Positions 1 through 6,777 of a stretch of 64,000 nt of DNA are shown one piece after another. The notes beneath the pieces are model-generated. The model made no database searches and was not told the origin of the DNA. It saw only the letters and a list, made by a program, of their open reading frames with translations. Position numbers and translations under genes: made by a program. Origin of the DNA: M3007 sp031373665 (GTDB taxonomy: Bacteria > Bacteroidota > Bacteroidia > Chitinophagales > Saprospiraceae); the NCBI GenBank assembly GCA_031373665.1, contig JANMMZ010000035.1, forward strand, positions 1-64,000. The letters run 5' to 3'. Positions within the stretch are counted from its first letter, which is position 1. Each line of letters begins with the position of its first letter.

Positions 1-531
1 AAAACATTAAATTTGCTAATTTTCATAACAGGTAAAAATTAGCGAGATTGTCCATTAGGGCTTTTGGTGTTCTCGCTCCTATGCGCGGCGCAAAAGAATT
101 GACGCTTCCGATTGCTCTTCGAAGCCATCCACCGCCAAGCCTCAGACTTAGTTGATTGATGGCTGGCCAGCACTTATTTCTATGCTCTTTGCCACGAACT
201 ATGGTTTCTCGCAACTCCCCGCATACTCCCGAGTTGCGTGAAAACCCGCTTTGTCACCAGTCCAGTTGCGTGAATCCAACCAACTTTAGTTGGATTCCCG
301 CAACTCATCCGCCCAACCACTCCCAACAAACATGCGGATACCCGCCCATAAAGACCGAGTATCCGCATGGTGTGCGAGTTAAGATTGAGTGATGTTTGAT
401 GTGGGTGGATCACATTATGATATTTTGTTGGCACAAATATAGGCCAAATTTTTATAACACCACACAGTGTAAGGAATTTTTTATTTTATCCCAATTTTTT
501 TTGCGTTATCTCAGCCCCCTCAAGTCCCCCC
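1..531. other. Palindrome-rich non-coding region at the left edge
   Basis: I see no convincing gene here. The short open frames have no recognisable composition and run through palindromes. Positions 1-209 look unstructured. Positions 210-369 hold three successive inverted repeats, listed separately. A TATATTTG (-7-like) element on the minus strand at 434-441 points leftward into the palindromes, so a structured non-coding transcript is possible but unproven. The downstream boundary is the stop of the permease gene at 532. Confidence 0.5.
210..369. repeat. Cluster of three hairpin-forming inverted repeats (REP-like)
   Basis: Three palindromes lie back to back. CGCAACTC at 210-217 pairs with GAGTTGCG at 231-238. 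A 17-nt arm at 264-280 pairs with 289-305 (16 of 17 complementary, 8-nt loop) and begins with the same AGTTGCG core. CATGCGGATAC at 331-341 pairs exactly with GTATCCGCATG at 359-369. The shared GCAACTC/AGTTGCG core in the first two suggests one repeated element. No transposase or integron attC consensus is visible. The function is unknown. Confidence 0.6.
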
Positions 532-1287
532 TCACCCAAACACATCATAAGCAAACCGCAAAACCACGCCCGCAATCACTACAATAAATACTTTCCGAAT
601 GAATGCATTGCCTCGCAGAACCGCCATTCTGCTGCCTAGGTAAGACCCGGCCACATTACAAACCATGAGGGGGATCACCAAATGGAATAATATGTATTTG
701 TGCCAAATAAAAAATACCAATGACGAGACATCCGCAACCACATTGATGACTTTGGCGATGGCCGAAGCCCGCAAAAAACTGTATCCGATCATGCCCACAA
801 AACCAAAAACCAAGAGGCTTCCAGTGCCTGGGCCCACAAAACCATTGTAAAACCCCAAAATGGCACCAATCAAGGCTGCGTACTTTGGGATGTCTTTTTC
901 AGGCACTTTCAACTGGTCTTCTTGACCAAATTTCTTTTGGGAAAAGGTATATAGCGCAATACCCACAATGAGGATCAAGATAATAGGCTTCAAGACAGCG
1001 GCAGGCAACCAACTCTGCAACGTGGCGCCTAAAAATGACATGGATCCAGCCGCAACACCCGCGAAACCGACGATTTTCCAAGGGATTTCCACTGTTTTAG
1101 CGTAATTCCAAGCCGCCACGGAAGTACCGACGGCTGAAGCCAAACGATTGGTACCAATGATATTGGGTACTGGTAAGTGCGGGTACAACACAAAAAAGGC
1201 AGGTATCTGTACCAATCCGCCACCACCGACGATGCTATCAATAAACCCAGCGACAAAAGCAAAAGCGCAGAGCAAATATATCTCCAT
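532..1287 (-). CDS. TSUP family permease (TauE/SafE sulfite exporter family)
   Basis: This 251-aa polytopic membrane protein starts with a hydrophobic stretch followed by a glycine-rich SIVGGGGLVQIP segment near residues 18-29, the signature of TSUP transporters. A second half-repeat contains GFYNGFVGPGTGSLLVFGF near residue 145-163, the usual matching motif. The family exports or imports sulfite, sulfonates or other small organic anions across the inner membrane, and the substrate cannot be read from sequence. The start overlaps the stop of the upstream LanB-C-like gene in a TAATG arrangement at 1285-1289, so the two are probably translationally coupled. The length is normal for the family. 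Confidence 0.88.
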   Translation of the reverse strand: MEIYLLCAFAFVAGFIDSIVGGGGLVQIPAFFVLYPHLPVPNIIGTNRLASAVGTSVAAWNYAKTVEIPWKIVGFAGVAAGSMSFLGATLQSWLPAAVLKPIILILIVGIALYTFSQKKFGQEDQLKVPEKDIPKYAALIGAILGFYNGFVGPGTGSLLVFGFVGMIGYSFLRASAIAKVINVVADVSSLVFFIWHKYILFHLVIPLMVCNVAGSYLGSRMAVLRGNAFIRKVFIVVIAGVVLRFAYDVFG

Positions 1288-2096
1288 TACACAGTCCTTG
1301 AAAGGATATAGTTGAGGTACGGTTCGTCGGCATTCTGGATGCCGAGGCGGTTGTTGGTGAGGTGGATGAGGCTCGGTAAGATCTTATCTAAGTGATCGCC
1401 AAATTCAGGAATCACCATTTCATTGCCCCTCAACCATCGGATCCAATCGGCGTGTTTGGTGTCTGTTTTTTTGCGCTCCAGCGACAACCAAAGTTCATGA
1501 ATCGCCAACCGGAGATCATCCTTTTGTTTTTCATAAAGTGATTCGTATTGTTCTTTCATTTCATCCCGCATGTCAGGCGTAAAAGGCGCTCCATCAGCGG
1601 GTTGCAAAAATACGGGCAACCATTGGTCACAAAGTTGGTTGAAGTACCAAGACGCACGATCGTGCGAAAAATTGGCAGTGAAAGCCACGATGGTATGCAT
1701 CCGCAAGGCATCATACATAGCATCGCCATAAGTATAAGTGGGCTGGTTCAAGCGATCCAAAATCACACGAGTCGAGATGTGAAAATGCTCTTCGGCCCAA
1801 GCCATCATGGTTTCATTCTGAAATCGCGTCACCTCTGCAAGGTAGGGCACTTCGGTATAGGTGCCACGGTCGCGCATCCAGCCTTCAAAGGCAGGGCGCA
1901 ACATTTCTTCTATCCATGTGGCCTCTCCGCGTATCCTCAAACGGATATGCGGGCCTTTTTCATCGGCATAGCGTATAAAAAAAGCCCTCGCACCCTTGGT
2001 ATTCCAGACGTATTGCTCCAAAAATGGCTTTACGGCGCGGGTAAGAAAAACATCAGTAGTTTCTAAAGGATAAAAATGGACGGAAAACCAGAGCAT
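1287..2096 (-). CDS. Thiopeptide-type bacteriocin biosynthesis domain protein (stand-alone LanB C-terminal/SpaB_C-like)
   Basis: The 269-aa protein opens with WFSVHFYP, followed by a FFIRYADEKGPHIRLRIRG segment (about residues 40-58) and later RVILDRLNQPTYTYGDAMYDALRMH. This pattern matches the C-terminal glutamate-elimination (SpaB_C, thiopeptide-type) domain of class I lantibiotic dehydratases. In that family the domain eliminates glutamate from glutamylated Ser/Thr to give dehydroamino acids. No N-terminal glutamylation domain, cyclase or precursor peptide is visible nearby, so the partner must lie elsewhere or the role has diverged. Pinensin producers in Bacteroidota are known to split LanB in this way. 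It is the first gene of a two-gene unit with the TSUP permease and follows the tRNA terminator. The family call is good; the biological role is uncertain. Confidence 0.72.
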   Translation of the reverse strand: MLWFSVHFYPLETTDVFLTRAVKPFLEQYVWNTKGARAFFIRYADEKGPHIRLRIRGEATWIEEMLRPAFEGWMRDRGTYTEVPYLAEVTRFQNETMMAWAEEHFHISTRVILDRLNQPTYTYGDAMYDALRMHTIVAFTANFSHDRASWYFNQLCDQWLPVFLQPADGAPFTPDMRDEMKEQYESLYEKQKDDLRLAIHELWLSLERKKTDTKHADWIRWLRGNEMVIPEFGDHLDKILPSLIHLTNNRLGIQNADEPYLNYILSRTV

Positions 2097-2125
2097 TGAA
2101 GTAGATAGATAAAAGACTTAAACAA

Positions 2126-2160
2126 AAAAAGCCCTCGACTAATGAAAGTCAAGGGCTTTT
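2126..2160 (-). terminator. Intrinsic terminator after tRNA-fMet
   Basis: The hairpin AAAAGCCCTcGACT / AGTCaAGGGCTTTT has a 6-nt AATGAA loop and is flanked by A/T runs on both sides, so it can act on either strand. It lies seven bases beyond the 3' end of the tRNA and separates it from the LanB-C-like gene. Confidence 0.8.
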
Positions 2161-2166
2161 AGGTTG

Positions 2167-2239
<73 letters not shown>

Positions 2240-2251
2240 ATTTAGCGACTG

Positions 2252-2259
2252 CAAAGGTA
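2252..2259 (-). promoter_or_regulatory. -7 element (TACCTTTG) of the tRNA-fMet promoter
   Basis: An exact match to the Bacteroidota TAnnTTTG element, read on the minus strand, 12 bases upstream of the tRNA 5' end. No clear TTG -33 element is seen at the usual distance. Confidence 0.6.
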
Positions 2260-2350
2260 CGCACATTGGTTTGATATAACCTAATTTTTTGGAAAAAATA
2301 TTGAATTTATATTTTTTAGGGATGGATAAGTACCAGAATGGATTGAACAT

Positions 2351-2372
2351 AATTCTACTTTGTCACTTTAAT
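2351..2372. repeat. Dispersed 22-bp repeat, copy 1
   Basis: The 22 bases running from AATTCTACTTTG to TCACTTTAAT are identical to 6723-6744. Both copies are intergenic and close to the 3' or 5' end of unrelated genes. Confidence 0.7.
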
Positions 2373-2402
2373 GATCTTGAACCAATACCTTTCCCTCGAT
2401 TT

Positions 2403-2522
2403 GTCATGTCGTAGTGAAACGGAGACAACTACACAAGCCAGACTAACTGGAAATCAAGTATTTATCTTGCGTTGTCAGTTGGGCATCTTGTGTAGATGTC
2501 TTCACTACGTTACGACATGACA
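2403..2522. repeat. Large imperfect inverted repeat, MITE-like
   Basis: A 36-nt left arm (2403-2438, starting TGTCATGTCGTA) and a 36-nt right arm (2487-2522, ending TACGACATGACA) are complementary at about 28 of 36 positions. The outer 12 bp and the inner CTACACAAG segment are exact. About 48 bp lie between the arms. No reading frame is present. The structure fits a short non-autonomous palindromic element. Confidence 0.6.
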
Positions 2523-2872
2523 GACTGAGGGAAAGGGGAATTTAGTACGGTCTGTGAAACATAGCAATTAACCAAATTTTCGCGCCGCCGGAGTTTGGAC
2601 GGACAATCGCGGGTTTTTTCGACAGCTAGGCCTTTTTTGGTTGCTTTTTTCGGCGGAAAAAAAGTGACAAAGCAGGATAAATCGTAGGGATCATATTAAA
2701 CTGGGTGAAGGAAATTAATAATCGCCTCCATTTTAGAGGCCAGATTCAAGTAAAATGGAGGAAGTTGTTTAATTCGTATCACTTATTATCGAATCATACC
2801 AATGTTTCTATAAATTAAGTTACATTTGTCCCCAATTCGGTGTGGGAAGGAACTGTGATAGGGTAGGGTAGC

Positions 2873-2947
2873 CAATCACGCCGAATATGTGACAAGTCAA
2901 TCACGCCGGAAGGCGTGACAAATAAATCAATCACGCCTTCCAGCGTG
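2873..2947. repeat. Three spaced copies of CAATCACGCC, two with hairpins
   Basis: CAATCACGCC occurs at 2873-2882, 2898-2907 and 2928-2937 (spacing 25 and 30 bp). The second copy forms a perfect TCACGCC-GGAA-GGCGTGA hairpin (2901-2918), and the third forms CACGC-CTTCCA-GCGTG (2932-2947). The array ends 16 bases before the nth start codon. Confidence 0.65.
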
Positions 2948-2963
2948 TCCAGTCAATCCATCA

Positions 2964-3590
2964 ATGCAATTAACAGCAGAAATTAAGTCACGGGCAACGG
3001 CAATCCAACAAATATTGGACGACCTATATCCCGAAACACCGATTCCATTAGACCATGAGGATACATACACCTTATTAATAGCCGTGTTGCTCTCTGCTCA
3101 GTGTACCGATGAGCGGGTCAATAAAGTTACGCCAGATTTATTTGCCAGAGCCAAGACACCCCAAGATATGGTGAAGGTGCCGGTAGAGGAAATACGTTCC
3201 ATTATTCGCACTTGTGGGTTATCGCCCGTCAAATCAAAATCCATCAGTTCCTTATCGCAAATCTTAATAGATAAGTACGACGGGGAAGTGCCTCAGAGTT
3301 TTGAAGCATTGGAAGCATTGCCCGGGGTTGGCCACAAAACGGCCTCCGTTGTAATGTCACAAGCCTTTGGCGTTCCAGCCTTTCCGGTGGATACGCACAT
3401 CCATCGTTTGGCTACCCGTTGGGGTTTTAGTACGGGTAAAAACGTAGTAGAAACCGAGCGTAACCTCAAGCAAATATTTCCAGAATCATCTTGGAATAAA
3501 TTACACTTACAGATTATCTATTTCGGAAGGGAGCATTGCCCTGCCCGGGGACACGTTCCCGAAGAATGCCCTATTTGCCGTATTTGCTAA
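2964..3590 (+). CDS. nth: Endonuclease III
   Basis: The 208-aa DNA glycosylase/AP lyase of base-excision repair removes oxidised pyrimidines and nicks abasic sites. The helix-hairpin-helix LPGVGHKTA (residues 119-127) contains the catalytic Lys125, and PVDTH (141-145) holds the catalytic Asp143. A C-terminal four-cysteine [4Fe-4S] cluster is formed by Cys192, 202, 205 and 208, spaced C-X9-C-X2-C-X2-C. This spacing differs from the E. coli C-X6-C-X2-C-X5-C, and the last ligand is the final residue. The length is normal. The last 84 bp overlap the 3' end of surE on the other strand. Palindromic repeats lie immediately upstream. Confidence 0.95.
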   Translation: MQLTAEIKSRATAIQQILDDLYPETPIPLDHEDTYTLLIAVLLSAQCTDERVNKVTPDLFARAKTPQDMVKVPVEEIRSIIRTCGLSPVKSKSISSLSQILIDKYDGEVPQSFEALEALPGVGHKTASVVMSQAFGVPAFPVDTHIHRLATRWGFSTGKNVVETERNLKQIFPESSWNKLHLQIIYFGREHCPARGHVPEECPICRIC

Positions 3591-4328
3591 GGCTTTGTAG
3601 TCGGTCAGGTCGTGCATAGAAGGTACTACCGATATGTAGCCTTGTTCCAATGCCCACACGTCGGTGTCTTCGGTCATTTCGTCAGCAATAAACTGACCGC
3701 TCAACCAGTAATAAGGCTGGCCACTAGGGTCGCGCCCTTCTACAAACTTTTCGATCCAACGGGCTTCTCCTTGACGACAAAGTCTAATGCCTTTGATCGG
3801 CACTGCCGATTTCTTAGGTATATTGACATTGACAAGGCTAATACCTTCGGGTGGGTGCTGTATATACTGCTGGATCATGGCTGAAGCCCATTGTTTGGCT
3901 TCGCTAAAATCGGCATCAAAACTAAAATCCAGCAAAGAGAATCCAATGCTTTGAATGCCTTCTAAAGAGGCTTCCATTGCGGCAGACATGGTACCTGAAT
4001 AAATGATATTGATAGAGGCATTGCTGCCGTGGTTGATCCCCGACACACAAAGATCTATGGTGCGGCCATGGAGTACGGCGTGTTTGGCCAATTTGACGCA
4101 ATCCACGGGCGTACCGGAACATTCCCAAGCCTCGATCCCATCAAAAATTTTCACTTTTTTAAGGCGCAAAGGGTCATGGATCGTGATAGCGTGGCCTTTG
4201 CCACTTTGTGGAGAATCGGGTGCAACTACCACTACTTCGCCCCATTCAGAGGCGGCTTCTACTAAGGCACGGATACCGGGGGCTGCTACCCCGTCGTCGT
4301 TTGTAACTAAAATTAAAGGCTTTGACAT
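3507..4328 (-). CDS. surE: 5'/3'-nucleotidase SurE
   Basis: The 273-aa metal-dependent nucleoside monophosphate phosphatase starts MSKPLILVTNDDG, with the metal-binding Asp11-Asp12. It continues with the family motifs SGTPVDCVKLA (71-81) and SGINHGSNASINIIYSGTMSAAMEA (97-121). The usual SurE fold ends at about LTDYKALA (residue 248). The last ~24 residues are an extra tail encoded antisense to the iron-sulfur-cluster codons of nth. A TACTTTTG -7-like element ends only four bases before the ATG, so a leaderless transcript is possible. SurE normally acts in the cytoplasm in stationary-phase or stress nucleotide turnover. Confidence 0.93.
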   Translation of the reverse strand: MSKPLILVTNDDGVAAPGIRALVEAASEWGEVVVVAPDSPQSGKGHAITIHDPLRLKKVKIFDGIEAWECSGTPVDCVKLAKHAVLHGRTIDLCVSGINHGSNASINIIYSGTMSAAMEASLEGIQSIGFSLLDFSFDADFSEAKQWASAMIQQYIQHPPEGISLVNVNIPKKSAVPIKGIRLCRQGEARWIEKFVEGRDPSGQPYYWLSGQFIADEMTEDTDVWALEQGYISVVPSMHDLTDYKALANTANRAFFGNVSPGRAMLPSEIDNL

Positions 4329-4510
4329 ATCGCAAAAGTAATTAATAACGTTAAATGGTGTATATTTTTCAGAAAATTACGTCAAATAAGTGTTGGATTC
4401 AGAAGAAACTACTAATCTTGCGCTTTGTTTTGAACAATATTTACTATTTGGCATTCACCCACCGTCCATGCGGAGCCTTTACAATTAATTCCTTGAAACC
4501 TTTTTTTATC

Positions 4511-4518
4511 TACTTTTG
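4511..4518 (+). promoter_or_regulatory. -7 element (TACTTTTG) upstream of the LysM gene
   Basis: An exact TAnnTTTG match 36 bases upstream of the ATG at 4555. A TTG at 4493-4495 is 15 bases upstream, somewhat shorter than the usual spacing. Its position supports starting the protein at 4555 and not at an in-frame TTG-region start at 4516. Confidence 0.45.
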
Positions 4519-4554
4519 TTTAAAATTCTGGCTCATAACCTAAAACTTAATACA

Positions 4555-6624
4555 ATGAACAAACATTCATTCGCTTGCTTTTTTTTAATTGCTTTTTCTT
4601 TTGCCTTGCAGGCTCAAAGTTCGGCACCGCTCTATTTGATGTACACCAAAGACTGTATGAGTCAATTGGATTATCGCTATACTTACTCCGGCACAGAGGT
4701 GCCTGCTTATAGTGTACAGTTGACTAATAGTGAGCAGTTTCTGTTGATGTCCGCGCCCAAAGGCATCGAATCTCCTAGTTTGCAAAAGGGCGTTCAAACC
4801 TGCCGTACATTTGATATGAATGGTGCTTTTGCCGATGCCATCAATAACAAAACTAGGCAGGTATATATTGTGCATCAAATAGCCAGAGGCTATCTTTTGA
4901 TGCCGATTACTTCGGCCATTCATGTATCACGCAGTGGCCCCATATATATTGTAGAGGCACCTAATTACTCCTTTATATTGGATACGACCAAATTGGTGAA
5001 TGAAACCAACTTAGCAGCCACTAACTCGGCTTCTAATGTTTATTTTACAGGTGTAAAATTTAAGGATTGCCGCTACCAATATAGTTTCCGCCGTGAAGCA
5101 GCCCGTCAAGGCATAGATCGTGCCGATTTTGATTTTATCCCCGGTATTGGTATCATCACGGATCGTGCGGGTATGAACAGTGCAGAAGCATTGGGCAATC
5201 AAATGGATCTTATGCGCGTCAATGGCCTTCTTTTTGATGATTATATCAAGGCTGCTTGTGCTGGTGTCAAAGAAACTCCTGTCACGGTATCGCCTTATAC
5301 GCCTCCAGTGGGTTACGATACTAACTATCGGAATACGCCTTACAATGAAAGTAACAAGGAGGAAGAGGCCATGCGTCAAAACCTGCCTCCCCGCCCCAAT
5401 GAGTACAATCATAACCCCAATATGGGGCCTACCGATCCCTTTGCATACTGTGCCGTCAAGCCCGGTCAAGGTTACCACGTGGTATTGCCCAAAGAGAATC
5501 TGCGCGCCATTGCCAAGCACTACGACTTGGATATGAAGAATTTGATGTCGTGGAATAATATCAAAAATGCAGACAAAATCAATATTTGTCAAGTAATTTG
5601 GCTCAGAAAACCACCTGCTGATGCTCAAAAAAAGTTAACCAAAAATGAAAATGTGAAACCGGTACAGCACAGCACCCCCAACGAAAAGGTGAAGGATCAG
5701 TCTGGGTATTGGCAGGGTTCAGATGGTCGTATGGTATATGAACCAAGCCGTCCTGATGCGGTTGCACGTCCAGAAGACTACACGCGTCCGAATGAGTATA
5801 GCCGTATCACGCAAGTAGAACCCGATCGTCCGGTGCAGTACCAATACACTCAACCAGACCTTAGATCGAAGGAAGATATGCAGCCAATACAGTACCAGTC
5901 AGGATCTCAAAAAAGTACGCCAGGAGCTGTTGATAATTACAGCGATAACTTGTTGTACTCTTCACCTCAAGCGATTCATATTGTATCGCCTCCCGACAAC
6001 TTGGATCTTGGACGTATCTCCAAATTGTACGGGTGCTCGGAAGAGTGCGTGCGTGTTATGAATAAATTCCCTAAAAAAGGCGAAGTGAAACTTCAACTAG
6101 ACGATCGTTTGTTGATTCCAGAATGCCCTTGTGAAGTAGTGAGCCGCCCTAGGGAGAAGGGATCAGATGGATCGCCAAGGATTCAGGATCAAGGCAGCCG
6201 CAGTGATAGCCCCACTCAGTACAACACCACTCCAAGGCCATCGTCTTATGAAAGCGGTACCCCTTCTCAACCTATCAGGGATACGTATTTGGATAAGCCT
6301 GTCCCATATGGCTATGAAAATAAAAACCCGAAACCGGAGTACCAAGATAGTAACCAGAAATTCAACTCCTTGAATAATAATAACAACACCCCGCGAGAGG
6401 TGCCAAAGCAGGAGAGCGTCCAGCCCTTGAAGCCGCAGCCTCCAGCGGAGGAAATCAAATACGATTATCCTAAGGAGTATATTGTAAAACAAGGAGATAC
6501 GCTCCGCTCCATCGCGATCAAAAATAAAACGAGCGAATCTGAATTGATCCTTATCAATGAAGGTTTGGAAGCCAATAAACCCCTTATTACGGGGCAACGG
6601 ATATTGGTGCCGTATCGTTTGTAA
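4555..6624 (+). CDS. Secreted protein with three LysM domains
   Basis: The protein of about 689 aa begins with a signal peptide (MNKHSFACFFLIAFSFALQAQ). The N-terminal ~240 residues are a Cys-containing domain I do not recognise. A Pro/Asn/Tyr-rich low-complexity linker then separates three LysM-like modules: one starting YHVVLPKENLRAIAKHY, a divergent one with IHIVSPPDNLDLGRISKLYG (Cys-rich), and a clear C-terminal one starting YIVKQGDTLRSIAIKNK and ending QRILVPYRL. LysM domains bind N-acetylglucosamine polymers such as peptidoglycan, so an envelope-anchored role is likely. No catalytic domain is seen. I chose the ATG at 4555 because the signal peptide begins there. A strong terminator follows. 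Confidence 0.8.
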   Translation: MNKHSFACFFLIAFSFALQAQSSAPLYLMYTKDCMSQLDYRYTYSGTEVPAYSVQLTNSEQFLLMSAPKGIESPSLQKGVQTCRTFDMNGAFADAINNKTRQVYIVHQIARGYLLMPITSAIHVSRSGPIYIVEAPNYSFILDTTKLVNETNLAATNSASNVYFTGVKFKDCRYQYSFRREAARQGIDRADFDFIPGIGIITDRAGMNSAEALGNQMDLMRVNGLLFDDYIKAACAGVKETPVTVSPYTPPVGYDTNYRNTPYNESNKEEEAMRQNLPPRPNEYNHNPNMGPTDPFAYCAVKPGQGYHVVLPKENLRAIAKHYDLDMKNLMSWNNIKNADKINICQVIWLRKPPADAQKKLTKNENVKPVQHSTPNEKVKDQSGYWQGSDGRMVYEPSRPDAVARPEDYTRPNEYSRITQVEPDRPVQYQYTQPDLRSKEDMQPIQYQSGSQKSTPGAVDNYSDNLLYSSPQAIHIVSPPDNLDLGRISKLYGCSEECVRVMNKFPKKGEVKLQLDDRLLIPECPCEVVSRPREKGSDGSPRIQDQGSRSDSPTQYNTTPRPSSYESGTPSQPIRDTYLDKPVPYGYENKNPKPEYQDSNQKFNSLNNNNNTPREVPKQESVQPLKPQPPAEEIKYDYPKEYIVKQGDTLRSIAIKNKTSESELILINEGLEANKPLITGQRILVPYRL

Positions 6625-6650
6625 GTGTTATTGGAATAATAGATATTAGA

Positions 6651-6690
6651 AACTGAGTGTGGTTGTTGTGGCGGCCACACTCAGTTTTTT
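6651..6690 (+). terminator. Intrinsic terminator of the LysM gene
   Basis: A perfect 12-bp stem (AACTGAGTGTGG at 6651-6662, CCACACTCAGTT at 6675-6686) with a 12-nt loop runs into TTTTTT. It lies 26 bases after the stop codon. Confidence 0.88.
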
Positions 6691-6722
6691 ATTTAAGGAT
6701 TGTGTGGTGGTAAAATCGAGGT

Positions 6723-6744
6723 AATTCTACTTTGTCACTTTAAT
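6723..6744. repeat. Dispersed 22-bp repeat, copy 2
   Basis: Identical to 2351-2372. It sits between the LysM terminator and the 3' end of the AAA+ gene. Confidence 0.7.
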
Positions 6745-6777
6745 CTGGCATGTTAAACCCGTACCTTCAAAACAGAC

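Larger units (their letters stand above)
2240..2963. other. 724-bp gene-free, repeat-rich intergenic region
   Basis: There is no credible coding sequence. From left to right it holds the tRNA promoter, a 22-base dispersed repeat (2351-2372), a large imperfect inverted repeat (2403-2522), a GC-rich stretch at about 2578-2680 with a TTCGCGCCGCCGGAG start that resembles dispersed intergenic repeats of Bacteroidota, an AT-rich segment, and three tandem-like copies of CAATCACGCC just before nth. Confidence 0.6.

Noticed and set aside
210..369. Integron attC sites or a transposon end in the palindrome cluster
   Set aside because: No RYYYAAC/GTTRRRY core pair, no integrase and no terminal repeats were found.
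1287..2096. A complete lanthipeptide or thiopeptide cluster
   Set aside because: No precursor peptide, LanB N-terminal domain, LanC or peptide transporter could be found in the surrounding 3 kb.
2873..2958. A possible CRISPR array upstream of nth
   Set aside because: Only three short (10-bp core) units with uneven spacing and no uniform spacers; no cas genes in the window.
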